Shown one piece after another: positions 1-9,056 of a stretch of 64,000 bases of DNA. The DNA is from Herbihabitans rhizosphaerae (lineage in GTDB: Bacteria; Actinomycetota; Actinomycetes; Mycobacteriales; Pseudonocardiaceae), in the NCBI RefSeq assembly GCF_004216555.1, contig NZ_SGWQ01000002.1, positions 403,219 to 467,218 on the forward strand. Reading direction: 5' to 3'. The position numbers were made by a program, and so were the translations under genes. Every line of letters starts with the position of its first letter. Within the stretch, counting starts at the first letter, position 1. The notes beneath the pieces are model-generated. The model saw nothing but the letters and a program-made list of their open reading frames with translations. It was not told the DNA's origin and searched no databases.

Positions 1-2
1 TG

Positions 3-2594
3 TCGGCGTACCCGACCAAGCACGCGCGGATTGGCAACGCGGTGGGTCTCGACACACCCGTGTCCGCCGTGAAGCTGTTGAACACGTTGCGGGACAAGGG
101 TTACGACATCGGCGAGCCGGCCGATCTGCCCGGTGTGTCCACATCGGACGGTGACGCGCTGGTGCACGCGCTGATCGAGGCCGGCGGGCAGGACGAGAAC
201 TGGCTGACCGAGGAGCAGCTCGCCGGCAACCCGATCCGGGTGCCGGCCGCCCGGTACCGCGAATGGTTCGCGACGCTGCCGGAGGCGCTGCGATCCGCCG
301 TCGAGGGGCACTGGGGGCCGCCGCCCGGCGACCTGTTCGTCGACAAGTCGCGCGATCCGGACGGCGAGATCGTGCTGGCCGCGCTGCGCGCCGGGAACCT
401 CGTGCTGATGGTGCAGCCGCCGCGCGGATTCGGCGAGAACCCGATCGCGATCTACCACGATCCCGATCTTCCGCCGAGCCACCACTACCTGGCCGCCTAC
501 CGGTGGATCGCCGACGACTTCGGTGCACACGCGATGATCCACCTCGGCAAGCACGGCAACCTGGAATGGTTGCCCGGCAAGAACTTGGGCATGTCGGCGG
601 CCTGCGGGACCGACGCCGCGCTCGGCGATCTGCCGCTGATCTACCCGTTCCTGGTGAACGATCCCGGCGAGGGCACGCAGGCCAAGCGGCGCGCGCACGC
701 CACGCTGGTCGATCACCTCGTGCCGCCGATGGCGCGTGCCGAGAGCTACGGCGACATCGCGCGGCTGGAGCAGCTGCTTGACGAGTACGCGTCGATCCAG
801 TCGATGGACCCGTCGAAGCTGCCGGCGATCCGCGCGCAGATCTGGACGCTGATCCAGGCGGCCAAACTCGATCACGATCTCGGCTTGGCCGAGCGTCCGC
901 ACGACGCGGAGTTCGACGACTTCCTGCTGCACGTCGACGGGTGGCTGTGCGAGGTGAAGGACGCGCAGATCCGCGACGGCCTGCACGTGCTCGGCGAGGT
1001 GCCGGCCGGCGAGGCGCGGGTGAACCTGGTGACCTCGATGCTGCGCGCGCGGCAGATCTGGGGCGGCAAGGCCGGTGCACTGCCCGGACTGCGGGAAGCG
1101 TTGGGGCTCAACGAGGACGGCACGGCAGCGCGGGGCACGGTCGACGAGATCGAGGGCGTCGCGCGGTCGCTCGTCGAAGCGATGGAGCAGGCTGGTTGGG
1201 GTGATCCCGGTCCGGTCGTGCGCGAGGTGCTCGGCGAGGGCTTCGATGCCGTGGTCGCCGTGCTGCGGTTCGCCGCCGACGAGATCGTGCCGAGGCTGGC
1301 GCGCACCACCGACGAGATCGACGCGGTGCTGCACGCGCTGGACGGCGGCTACGTGCCGGCCGGGCCGAGCGGGTCACCGCTGCGCGGGTTGATCAACGTG
1401 CTGCCCACCGGGCGGAACTTCTACTCGGTCGACCCGAAGGCGGTGCCGAGCCGGCTGGCCTGGGACACCGGCCAGGCGATGGCCGACTCGCTGTTGGCCC
1501 GCTATCGCGAGGACACGGGGGAGTGGCCGCGGTCGGTCGGCCTGTCGATCTGGGGCACCTCGGCGATGCGCACCGCCGGTGACGACATCGCGGAAGTGTT
1601 CGCGCTGCTCGGGGTTCGGCCGGTGTGGGACGACGCGTCCCGCCGGGTGTCGGGGCTCGAAGTGATCCCGCTGGCCGAGTTGGAGCGGCCCAGGATCGAC
1701 GTGACCGTGCGGATCAGCGGGTTCTTCCGGGACGCGTTCCCGCACGTGGTGTACCTGCTGGACGACGCGGTGCGGATGGTGGCCGCGCTGGACGAGCCGG
1801 ACTCGGACAACTTCGTGCGCGCCCACGTGCGGACGGATCTCGATGCACATGGCGACGAACGGCGTGCCACCGCGCGCGTATTCGGTTCGAAACCCGGCAC
1901 TTACGGCGCCGGCCTGCTGCAATTGATCGACAGCCACAACTGGCGCGACGATCGCGATCTCGCCGAGGTGTACGCGGTGTGGGGCGGTTACGCCTACGGC
2001 CGCACACTCGACGGTGTCGCCGCGCGGGAGGACATGGAGTCGGCGTACCGGCGCATCGCCGTCGCCGCGAAGAACGTCGACACCCGAGAACACGACATCG
2101 CCGATTCCGACGACTATTTCCAGTACCACGGCGGAATGGTCGCCACCGTGCGCGCCTTGACGGGTCGTGCGCCGGCCGCCTACATCGGCGACTCCACCCG
2201 CCCGGAGCACGTGCGCACCCGATCGCTGTCCGAGGAGACCGCGCGCGTGTTCCGGTCCCGCGTGGTCAATCCCCGGTGGATCTCCGCCATGCGCCGCCAC
2301 GGCTACAAGGGCGCGTTCGAACTGGCCGCCACGGTGGACTATCTGTTCGGGTACGACGCCACGACCGGAGTGGTCGCCGACTGGATGTACGAAAAGCTGG
2401 CGCAGGAATACGTGCTGGACGAGGAGAATCGCAAGTTCCTCGAACAGTCCAACCCTTGGGCGCTGCACGGAATGACTGAGCGGCTTTTAGAAGCCGTCGA
2501 CCGGGGCATGTGGGCCGAGCCCGACCCGGCCGTGCTCGCCGATCTCCGTGCCACCTATCTCGATATCGAAGGCAGCCTCGAAGACCGGGCTTGA
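3..2594 (+). CDS. cobN: Cobaltochelatase subunit CobN, 3' part (5' end outside window)
   Basis: Large subunit of the aerobic cobaltochelatase, which inserts cobalt into hydrogenobyrinic acid a,c-diamide in cobalamin synthesis. The frame is already open at the left edge (SAYPTKHARIGNAVG precedes the first ATG at 42), so the gene starts upstream and about 860 C-terminal residues are visible; full CobN is usually 1100-1300 residues. Family blocks seen include HLGKHGNLEWLPGK, the PPSHHYLAAYRW segment and LPTGRNFYSVDPKAVPS. The TGA stop abuts the stop of the convergent thioesterase with no base between. The B12-dependent metH further right is a potential user of the product. The identification is firm. 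Confidence 0.95.
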   Translation, partial: SAYPTKHARIGNAVGLDTPVSAVKLLNTLRDKGYDIGEPADLPGVSTSDGDALVHALIEAGGQDENWLTEEQLAGNPIRVPAARYREWFATLPEALRSAVEGHWGPPPGDLFVDKSRDPDGEIVLAALRAGNLVLMVQPPRGFGENPIAIYHDPDLPPSHHYLAAYRWIADDFGAHAMIHLGKHGNLEWLPGKNLGMSAACGTDAALGDLPLIYPFLVNDPGEGTQAKRRAHATLVDHLVPPMARAESYGDIARLEQLLDEYASIQSMDPSKLPAIRAQIWTLIQAAKLDHDLGLAERPHDAEFDDFLLHVDGWLCEVKDAQIRDGLHVLGEVPAGEARVNLVTSMLRARQIWGGKAGALPGLREALGLNEDGTAARGTVDEIEGVARSLVEAMEQAGWGDPGPVVREVLGEGFDAVVAVLRFAADEIVPRLARTTDEIDAVLHALDGGYVPAGPSGSPLRGLINVLPTGRNFYSVDPKAVPSRLAWDTGQAMADSLLARYREDTGEWPRSVGLSIWGTSAMRTAGDDIAEVFALLGVRPVWDDASRRVSGLEVIPLAELERPRIDVTVRISGFFRDAFPHVVYLLDDAVRMVAALDEPDSDNFVRAHVRTDLDAHGDERRATARVFGSKPGTYGAGLLQLIDSHNWRDDRDLAEVYAVWGGYAYGRTLDGVAAREDMESAYRRIAVAAKNVDTREHDIADSDDYFQYHGGMVATVRALTGRAPAAYIGDSTRPEHVRTRSLSEETARVFRSRVVNPRWISAMRRHGYKGAFELAATVDYLFGYDATTGVVADWMYEKLAQEYVLDEENRKFLEQSNPWALHGMTERLLEAVDRGMWAEPDPAVLADLRATYLDIEGSLEDRA

Positions 2595-3086
2595 TCACAG
2601 GTGCACGACGCCGTGTCGTGTCTCCGGATGTCGGTGTCGAGGCGTCGGGATATGGGTACCGGTGTCGACGTACTGGATCAGGTGTGCGCGCTCATGCCGG
2701 GTCAGCGGCCTGGCCGCACCCGCCTCCGCGTCGAATGCGACGAGTACGACCTCCGACGTCGCGCACACCGCATCGGCCGGGCGAAAGGCACGCTGCAGCA
2801 CCGTGAACGACGTGCGGCCGATATCGCCGATCGAGAGAGAAACGTCGATCTTCTCCTCGTGCGCCGGGATCGGCCGCACGAACTCGAACGTCATCCTCCG
2901 GGTGACGACGTTGATCGCCAGCGGGTCCATCTGGAGAAAGGCGGCGCGTGATTCTTGGAAGTATTCGACGATCCGAGCGTTGTTGACATGTCCGAGCCGA
3001 TCCACGTCACCCCAACGCACCTGGAGTTTGTGGCTGAACAGTCTCGGTGACACGGACGATCCACTCCCCGCGTAGACGGTGATCAC
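2595..3086 (-). CDS. Acyl-CoA thioesterase, single hot-dog domain (4HBT-like)
   Basis: Predicted 163-residue hot-dog thioesterase that would hydrolyse an acyl-CoA in the cytoplasm. The N-terminal block WGDVDRLGHVNNARIVEYFQ (residues about 26-45) is the classic 4-hydroxybenzoyl-CoA thioesterase motif with the catalytic Asp, followed by a FEFVRPIPAHEE strand and an IGRTSFTV segment. It lies 4 bases after the stop of the DUF998 gene on the same strand, so the two form an operon. The substrate cannot be inferred from sequence. Confidence 0.85.
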   Translation of the reverse strand: MITVYAGSGSSVSPRLFSHKLQVRWGDVDRLGHVNNARIVEYFQESRAAFLQMDPLAINVVTRRMTFEFVRPIPAHEEKIDVSLSIGDIGRTSFTVLQRAFRPADAVCATSEVVLVAFDAEAGAARPLTRHERAHLIQYVDTGTHIPTPRHRHPETRHGVVHL

Positions 3087-3090
3087 ATGG

Positions 3091-3843
3091 CTACCGTACG
3101 AGGCTGTGAGGTTCGGTTGCCAGTACCGGAACGGGTGGATCTTGACGCGCGGAAAAGGACGGCGACGACGCGGCGCGCGCGATCAGCAGGAGCGCGCCGA
3201 GGAGGCAGATGTCGACGACGAGCGCGACTCGCTGGACGAGGCCGACGGGGAGGAGTTCGGCGAGTTCACCGATGATCGGCGTGTCCGGAAAGTCGCTGCA
3301 CAGGTAGCTGATTCCGAACAACAGGAGGCACGCGGTGCTGTAGCGCGTCCACCGGGCGAGAATCGCGGAATTCCGGGAGAGTGCGGCGTTGTCGCGGAGG
3401 CGGTCGAGGATTGAATAGCCGATCGCCGGAACACTGATAAACGCGACGAGGCACGAATACTGGTGGATGTCGCCGCTGATCGCGCCGACGTACTCGCTGA
3501 ACCTGGCGCGGAAGATCGCGGCCGCCGTGAGGCCGCCGATCCAGCAGCCGAACAGGATCTTCGTCGTCCGGTTGAGCGGGATTCGCGCGGCGGAGAGCGC
3601 ACCGAGCAGGGTGAGTGAACCGATGGCCATCGACAGCATGCTGGTGGCCAGGAGCTGGGGCGCGTTGTCCTGGAAGGCGTAGCTGGACAAGGTGTCCAGC
3701 ATCGGGTTGCCGTCGTTGATCAGGTGCAGGATCACCATCGTGAGCCCGCTCCACATGATTGCCGCGGCCGACACGATCAGCCACGGCCGGGATCTCGCCC
3801 CGGGAGAGACCCTCCCGGTCTGGTCTGCCACGTGTGTCGTCAT
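3091..3843 (-). CDS. DUF998-family integral membrane protein
   Basis: A 250-residue protein with about six hydrophobic segments (the first near residues 21-43, then around 62-85, 94-115, 125-148, 162-182 and 195-220) and the layout of DUF998 membrane proteins. The motifs MLDTLSSYAFQD near the first loop and ISGDIHQYSCLVAF in the middle fit that family. Function is unknown. It is the first gene of a two-gene operon with the downstream thioesterase and is divergent from the ABC transporter operon, sharing a 203-base intergenic region that holds a palindrome. Confidence 0.7.
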   Translation of the reverse strand: MTTHVADQTGRVSPGARSRPWLIVSAAAIMWSGLTMVILHLINDGNPMLDTLSSYAFQDNAPQLLATSMLSMAIGSLTLLGALSAARIPLNRTTKILFGCWIGGLTAAAIFRARFSEYVGAISGDIHQYSCLVAFISVPAIGYSILDRLRDNAALSRNSAILARWTRYSTACLLLFGISYLCSDFPDTPIIGELAELLPVGLVQRVALVVDICLLGALLLIARAASSPSFSARQDPPVPVLATEPHSLVR

Positions 3844-3899
3844 GAAACAAGATTGGCGTGGCGGCCAGGGAATCGAAATCGGGGAAACACCCTGACCTA

Positions 3900-3917
3900 G
3901 GTAGACATTTGCCTACC
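3900..3917. promoter_or_regulatory. Palindromic operator candidate between DUF998 gene and ABC operon
   Basis: GGTAGACATTTGCCTACC is an imperfect inverted repeat (7 of 8 positions in each arm match). It is followed at once by a 9-base direct repeat, CCCCTACGG twice (3915-3923 and 3924-3932). It lies 130 bases upstream of the ABC ATPase start and 57 upstream of the DUF998 start. A site for the operon's own LuxR-type response regulator is an inference. Confidence 0.35.
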
Positions 3918-4046
3918 CCTACGGCCCCTACGGAACATTCCTTTAGCCATTCTTGAGCCCTCCTTCGCTGCCCCTGACGTTTGTCATGGTCAGGTCGTGA
4001 CGGCTGCCCTGCGTCTCGGGCCGCGTGCGGCGGGAGTCTCGTCGGT

Positions 4047-4979
4047 ATGAACGAGAAACCGATATCCGGGGTGGCCGCCGGCGCCGCCGTCTACCTGGCC
4101 GGAGTACGCAAGTACTACGGGGACGTGCACGCCGTCGACGGAGTCGACCTGATCATCGCGCCGGGCGAGGTGGTCGCCCTGCTGGGGCCCAACGGCGCGG
4201 GCAAGTCGACCACCGTGGACGTGATGCTCGGGCTGACCAGGCCGGACGCGGGGGACGTGCGGGTGTTCGGGAAGACGCCGCACGACGCCGTCGCGGCCGG
4301 GACGATCGGCGCGATGTTGCAGGAAGGCGCGCTCCTCGACGACGCCACCGTGGGCGAGATGGTCGCCATGGTCGCGTCCCTGCACCGCAAGCCGATGCCG
4401 GTCGAGGACGCGTTGCGCCGCGCCGGCGTCGAGGAACTGGCCGGCCGCCGCGGGAGCAAGCTCTCCGGTGGGCAGAAGCAGCGAGTGCGGTTCGCCATCG
4501 CACTGGTCTCCGACCCGGACCTACTGATTCTGGACGAGCCGACCGCCGCGATGGACGTCGGCAGCCGGCGCGAGTTCTGGGGATCCATGCGCGGGTTCGC
4601 CGACGCCGGCCGGACCGTGCTGTTCGCGACGCATTACCTCGAGGAGGCCGAGGAGTTCGCCGACCGGGTGGTGCTGATGCGCTCGGGCACGGTGGTCGCC
4701 GACGGGTCGGTCGCCGAGGTGCGCGCGCTGGCGTCTGGGCGGACGCTGCGTGCGGTCGTTCCCGGCGTGGCCGAGCAGGCGCTGCACGGGCTGCCCGGGG
4801 TCACCGAGCTGATCGTCCGAGGCGACCAGATCGCCTTGTCCAGCAAGGATTCCGACGCGACGCTGCGCGCGCTGCTGTCCCGTCACCCGCAGGCGCGCGA
4901 CATCGAGATCACCGCGATCGGCCTCGAAGGCGCGTTCCTCACCCTCACGGCCGACGAGTTGGAAGGAGCCGCCCGATGA
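4047..4979 (+). CDS. ABC transporter ATP-binding protein (drug/lipid exporter type)
   Basis: ATPase subunit of an ABC-2 type exporter, 310 residues. Walker A GPNGAGKST (about 47-55), signature LSGGQ (about 139-143), Walker B LLILDEP (about 159-165) and the H-loop ATHYLEE are all intact. The start chosen is the ATG giving MNEKPISG; an upstream in-frame start adds 22 residues without a recognisable ribosome site. The stop overlaps the permease start (ATGA). With the permease, histidine kinase and response regulator it forms a tight four-gene unit typical of sensor-controlled exporters. Confidence 0.92.
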   Translation: MNEKPISGVAAGAAVYLAGVRKYYGDVHAVDGVDLIIAPGEVVALLGPNGAGKSTTVDVMLGLTRPDAGDVRVFGKTPHDAVAAGTIGAMLQEGALLDDATVGEMVAMVASLHRKPMPVEDALRRAGVEELAGRRGSKLSGGQKQRVRFAIALVSDPDLLILDEPTAAMDVGSRREFWGSMRGFADAGRTVLFATHYLEEAEEFADRVVLMRSGTVVADGSVAEVRALASGRTLRAVVPGVAEQALHGLPGVTELIVRGDQIALSSKDSDATLRALLSRHPQARDIEITAIGLEGAFLTLTADELEGAAR

Positions 4980-5713
4980 GCGCGACCTACCTGGCGCTGG
5001 AGATGAGGCGGGTGCTGCGCACGCCGGCGTTCGCGGTGTTCACGATCGGGTTCCCGGTCGTGCTGCTATTCCTGTACAGCGGGATCTTCACCAACGACGC
5101 GGAGAACAAGCAGGTCGCCTTGGCGATCATCATGACCTCGATGTGCGCGTTCGGCGGGGTGACCGCATCCCTGGTCACCGGCACCAGGGCAGCCGAGGAG
5201 CGGCACGCGGGGTGGCAGCGGCAGCTACGGCTGACCCCGCTGTCCGGCGGCGGCTACCTGGTCGCGAAGGTGATCGTCGGCATGGTCGTCGCACTCGGGC
5301 CGATCCTGCTGGTCGCGCTGCTGGGCGGGCTGGTCCAGGGCGTGTCGCTGGACGCCGCCGGCTGGCTGCGGGTGACGCTCGGCGTGTGGCTCGGGATGCT
5401 GCCGATCGCGCTGATCGGGCTGTTCATCGGGCAGACCGCCACGGCGGACAGCGTGCAGGCGGTCACCCAGGCGGTGATGCTGCTGCTCACCCTGATCGGC
5501 GGGATCTTCATTCCGGTCGACTCGATGCCGGGGTGGTTGATCAACGTGTCGAAGGTGCTGCCCACCTACTGGATCAGTCAGATCGCCAGGGGCGCGGTCA
5601 CCACCGACCTGTCCGAGGGGCTCGGCACGGCGATTCTGGTGCTGGCCGCCTGGACTGTCGTGGCCGGTGCGCTGGTCGTCCGGCGTTACCGTAGGGACAG
5701 CGCACGGGTCTGA
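4976..5713 (+). CDS. ABC-2 type transporter permease
   Basis: A 245-residue membrane subunit partnering the ATPase just upstream (ATGA overlap). It begins with a short cytoplasmic stretch ending RTPAFAVFTIGFPVVLLFLY (first helix) and has about six hydrophobic segments; the region LIGGIFIPVDSMPGWL before the last helices is the usual ABC-2 signature. It is followed after 12 bases by the histidine kinase. The substrate is not evident; antibiotics, lanthipeptides or lipids are typical for this arrangement. Confidence 0.88.
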   Translation: MSATYLALEMRRVLRTPAFAVFTIGFPVVLLFLYSGIFTNDAENKQVALAIIMTSMCAFGGVTASLVTGTRAAEERHAGWQRQLRLTPLSGGGYLVAKVIVGMVVALGPILLVALLGGLVQGVSLDAAGWLRVTLGVWLGMLPIALIGLFIGQTATADSVQAVTQAVMLLLTLIGGIFIPVDSMPGWLINVSKVLPTYWISQIARGAVTTDLSEGLGTAILVLAAWTVVAGALVVRRYRRDSARV

Positions 5714-5725
5714 CGAACGGCAGCG

Positions 5726-6892
5726 ATGAGCAGGAACCTGTTTGAGGTCGAGGCGGGTGCGGACGGCTTGTGGGCCGGCACGCTGCCCGCCTTCGCCGAC
5801 AGCCGGAAGACAATGGGACGCCGCTGGACGCCTCCGGCGGCGTTCTTCCTGCTGTTCATGCTCGTGCCGGGGGTACCGGGGCTCCTCGACGACGGCATGA
5901 CCACGCACACCGTCGTGTCGCTGATCCTGCTGACCGCCTACAGCGGGGCGTATCTGGTCTTCCCGGTGGTGATGTGGGGGCGGTCGATCGCGGCACGAGT
6001 GTTGCTGTGCTGTGGGTTGCTGCTGCTCGGCGGTGGGGTCGTCGTGGCGATGGGCCCGGACTCGCTCACCGTGATGATCTACGCGACGGCGGTGATCGCG
6101 TTCGCGATGCCGTTCGGGTGGGCGCTCTCGCTCAACGGCGCGGCGATCCTCACGCTGGTGGTCATTCAGCTCGTGGAGGGCACGTTCGTCGAGAACATCG
6201 GCGTTCTGGTCACCGTCGTCTCGATCACCATCGCGCTGTTCTTCATGGGGCAGCTGATCCAGACGATCCGGCAGTTGCGCAACGCGCAGGACGAGATCGC
6301 GACGTTGGCCGTCTCCGCCGAGCGGGAGCGGCTGGCGAGGGACCTGCACGACATTCTCGGGCACAGTCTCACGACCATCACGGTCAAGGCCGGGCTGGCT
6401 CGCCGGGTGTTGGAGAGCCAGGCCGACACGGCGCGGGCGATCGAGGAGATCCGTGAAGTGGAAGGTCTGTCCCGGCGCGCGCTCTCCGACGTCCGCGCGA
6501 CCGTGTCCGACTACCGCGAGGTGTCCCTGTCCGCCGAGCTGGTCGGGGCGCGAGCCGCCCTGCGCGCTGCGGAGATCGACGCCGACCTGCCGCACGCGGT
6601 GGACAACGTCCGCTCCGATCTGCAGGGGCCGTTCGGGTACGTGCTCCGCGAGGCGATCACGAACGTGGTGCGGCACTCCGGCGCGCGGACGGTGACCGTG
6701 CGCCTCGGGCCGACCTGGATCGAGGTGACCGACGACGGCGCCGGATCAGGCAGCGCCACGCCGGGCAACGGCCTGCGCGGGCTGTCCGAGCGGCTTCGTG
6801 GCGTCGGTGGCAAGATCGAGTCCGGGCCGGTCGAGGGTGGCGGATTCCGGCTCACCGCAAGGGTTTCCGCTCCGCTGAAGGAGCACGTGTGA
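5726..6892 (+). CDS. Sensor histidine kinase, HisKA_3 (NarL/DesK) type
   Basis: A 388-residue membrane histidine kinase. Hydrophobic segments between about residues 35 and 180 form the sensor; a short coiled segment leads to the HisKA_3 dimerisation motif ERLARDLHDILGHSLTTI with phospho-acceptor His208. The HATPase domain ends with EVTDDGAGSG and GNGLRGLSERL. It overlaps the response regulator by the GTGA junction, so the two are translationally coupled. The large membrane sensor with almost no extracellular loop suggests sensing within the membrane, as in DesK or cell-envelope stress kinases (inference). Confidence 0.9.
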   Translation: MSRNLFEVEAGADGLWAGTLPAFADSRKTMGRRWTPPAAFFLLFMLVPGVPGLLDDGMTTHTVVSLILLTAYSGAYLVFPVVMWGRSIAARVLLCCGLLLLGGGVVVAMGPDSLTVMIYATAVIAFAMPFGWALSLNGAAILTLVVIQLVEGTFVENIGVLVTVVSITIALFFMGQLIQTIRQLRNAQDEIATLAVSAERERLARDLHDILGHSLTTITVKAGLARRVLESQADTARAIEEIREVEGLSRRALSDVRATVSDYREVSLSAELVGARAALRAAEIDADLPHAVDNVRSDLQGPFGYVLREAITNVVRHSGARTVTVRLGPTWIEVTDDGAGSGSATPGNGLRGLSERLRGVGGKIESGPVEGGGFRLTARVSAPLKEHV

Positions 6893-7494
6893 TCAGGGTG
6901 CTGCTCGCCGACGATCAGGCACTGGTCCGTGGAGCGCTGGCGGCGATGCTCGGGCTGGAGCCGGACATCGAGGTGGTGGGCCAGGTCGGCAGCGGTGACG
7001 AGGTGTTGGACGCCGCTCGGCGCAGCACTCCCGATGTCGCGCTGTTGGACGTGCAGATGCCGGGGAAGGACGGCCTGACCGCGGCCGCCGAACTGCGCGA
7101 CGGCATGCCACGCTGCCGGGTGATCGTGTGCACCACGTTCGGTCGGCCCGGCTACCTCGCGCGCGCGATGGCCGCCGGTGCCGCCGGGTTCGTCGTGAAG
7201 GACTCGCCGCCCGAGCAACTCGTCGACGCGGTCCGGAGAGTCCACAGTGGACTGCGCGTGGTGGATCCGGCGCTTGCCGCCGAGTCACTCGCGACCGGAG
7301 CAAGTCCGCTGACGACCCGCGAGCAGGAGGTGCTCAGGGAGGCGAGCGACGGGAGCACGGTTGCCGATGTCGCCCGTGCGCTCCATCTTTCCGAGGGCAC
7401 GGTGCGCAACCATCTCTCCGCCGCGATCGGCAAGACCGGGGCCAGGACTCGGGCCGAGGCCGCTCGACTCGCCGAGGAGCGCGGCTGGTTGTAG
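6889..7494 (+). CDS. LuxR/NarL-family response regulator
   Basis: A 201-residue response regulator: receiver domain with acidic pair Asp8/Asp9, phospho-acceptor Asp54 (ALLDVQMPG) and the conserved KD before SPPEQLVDAV, then a C-terminal GerE-type helix-turn-helix (about 138-201, LTTREQEVL ... LSEGTVRNHLS). GTG start overlapping the kinase stop. It is the cognate regulator of the preceding kinase and probably controls the upstream ABC genes. The stop is followed after one base by the stop of the convergent secreted-protein gene. Confidence 0.92.
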   Translation: MIRVLLADDQALVRGALAAMLGLEPDIEVVGQVGSGDEVLDAARRSTPDVALLDVQMPGKDGLTAAAELRDGMPRCRVIVCTTFGRPGYLARAMAAGAAGFVVKDSPPEQLVDAVRRVHSGLRVVDPALAAESLATGASPLTTREQEVLREASDGSTVADVARALHLSEGTVRNHLSAAIGKTGARTRAEAARLAEERGWL

Positions 7495-7495
7495 C

Positions 7496-8380
7496 TCACA
7501 GCACGGCGAGCACCGCGGCGACGGCCTCGGAACGTTTGCCGGCGTCCATCCGGATCGCCGGCCGGAACTCCTGGTGGACGAACTGTCCGCCGGTTGCCCG
7601 GCTGTGCTTGCCCTGCGGGTTGCAGGTGGCGCCGAGATCGGCCCACTGGTCGCCGTCGAACACCCCGGCGTCGATCCCGCGGTCCGTGAACTCGGTGCGC
7701 AATCGGTGCAGCTCGGCCGGGGGCGTGTCGTTGCCGTTGCTGAGCACGACGTCGGGATAGCCGTCGCGGTCGGCGAACCCGTGGTACTGCAGGGCGACCG
7801 TGCCTTGCCCGGCGATCCGGTGGACGGCCATGAACAGGCTGTGGTCATTGCGGGCCATGTCCGATTCGACGCCCCGGCAGGCGTCGGAGGGCTCGCCGTT
7901 GGCGTACCGGTGGGTGCCGGCCAGCAGCAGCAACGACGCGCCGGTGCGTTGGAAGGCCTCGACTCCGAACTCCGGCGTGTTCTGGTCGTGCAGCGGATGA
8001 GGGATCTCGACGAACACGTTCTTCGCCGAGCTCGACCGGTTGATCACGTAGGTACCCCAGCAGCGCTGGCACGGTGTGCGCTCCTGGATCACCAGATACG
8101 TCTCGAGTTCGTGCACCTCGTAGGCCAGTGGGGCCAGCATCGCCCGGGCACCGGCGATGTCGCCGGCACGTGCGGCCGCGATCGCCGAGGCAGCCGTGTC
8201 GACCTCGTTCGGCGGACCGTCGACGAAGGCGTCGCTGTCACGTCCCGGCAGTGTCCGCACCACCTCGGCCACATGTTCGGCCAGGCTGGGCGCCGGCGCG
8301 GCGGGCGCTTTGGCCGGCGCGAACACGATCATCGCGGCCAGCGCCATCGCGGCTGCCACGGCACGAGCGGTTGCGGACAT
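7496..8380 (-). CDS. Secreted protein of unknown function
   Basis: A 294-residue predicted exported protein. The start used gives MSATARAVAAAMALAAM, a signal peptide with likely cleavage after APAAPAP-like residues; the longer frame adds 22 residues with no export character. The mature part contains histidines in short motifs (VEIPHPLHD, LLLAGTHRYAN, ALQYHGFAD) and a Cys pair CQRC, which suggests a metal-binding hydrolase fold resembling N-formylglutamate amidohydrolase or poly-gamma-glutamate hydrolase families. I do not recognise it firmly. It diverges from the GH25-like gene with 75 bases between starts. Confidence 0.65.
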   Translation of the reverse strand: MSATARAVAAAMALAAMIVFAPAKAPAAPAPSLAEHVAEVVRTLPGRDSDAFVDGPPNEVDTAASAIAAARAGDIAGARAMLAPLAYEVHELETYLVIQERTPCQRCWGTYVINRSSSAKNVFVEIPHPLHDQNTPEFGVEAFQRTGASLLLLAGTHRYANGEPSDACRGVESDMARNDHSLFMAVHRIAGQGTVALQYHGFADRDGYPDVVLSNGNDTPPAELHRLRTEFTDRGIDAGVFDGDQWADLGATCNPQGKHSRATGGQFVHQEFRPAIRMDAGKRSEAVAAVLAVL

Positions 8381-8455
8381 GGAAACCTCCCAGTGCGGCA
8401 GTCCATGATTCACCAGGCTATATCGCTGTCGGTGAATCGTGTCCATACTTGTCGC

Positions 8456-9055
8456 ATGATACGTATCTTCGTTGTGGCCCTGGCACTTCTGCTGTGTTTA
8501 CCCGCCGGCGTCGCCTCCGCGGCGACCGAGGGGTTCGCCTACTTCAAGGTGAGCGAAGGGGTGAGCTACACGAACCCGGACTTCGCGAAACAGCGTGACG
8601 ACGCGCTCGCGCGCGGGCTTCTGGTCGGCGGGTTCCACTTCGCGCTGCCGGACCGCGGAACCGGTGCGGCGCAAGCAAACCACTTCGTCGACCACGGCGG
8701 CGGGTGGACCTCCGACGGGCGCACCCTGCCCGGCGCGATCGATCTCGAACACAACCCGTACGGCGCGACCTGCTACGGCCTCACGCCGGCGCGACTCGTC
8801 GCCTGGGTGAAGGATTTCAGCGACACCTACGCCGTCCGCACCGGCCGCGCGCCTGTGATCTACACGCCCACGTCGTGGTGGAACCAGTGCACCGGCACGC
8901 TGGGCGACTTCGGCGCCACGAATCCGTTGTGGGCCACCGGATCCCTCACCGCGCTGCCGCACGGCTGGACGAGCTACACCTTCTGGCAGGACGACGCCGG
9001 CGACCACTTCAACGGCACTCGCGAACAACTGCTCGCCTTCGCCAAGGGCGACTGA
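8456..9055 (+). CDS. Secreted GH25-like muramidase, short form lacking first strand
   Basis: A 199-residue exported protein with a signal peptide (about 1-22, cleavage after VASA) and a GH25 lysozyme domain. GFAYFKVSEG, GGFHFALPD, the catalytic segment AIDLEHN (Asp96 and Glu98), PVIYTPTSWW and YTFWQDDAG all match actinomycete GH25 enzymes. The usual N-terminal strand carrying GIDVSxxQ, which supplies another active-site Asp, is absent: the mature protein begins directly at the strand GFAYFK. The GDxNxFNG tail is also shortened to HFNGT. It may be a reduced-activity or cell-wall-binding variant. Confidence 0.75.
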   Translation: MIRIFVVALALLLCLPAGVASAATEGFAYFKVSEGVSYTNPDFAKQRDDALARGLLVGGFHFALPDRGTGAAQANHFVDHGGGWTSDGRTLPGAIDLEHNPYGATCYGLTPARLVAWVKDFSDTYAVRTGRAPVIYTPTSWWNQCTGTLGDFGATNPLWATGSLTALPHGWTSYTFWQDDAGDHFNGTREQLLAFAKGD

Positions 9056-9056
9056 T

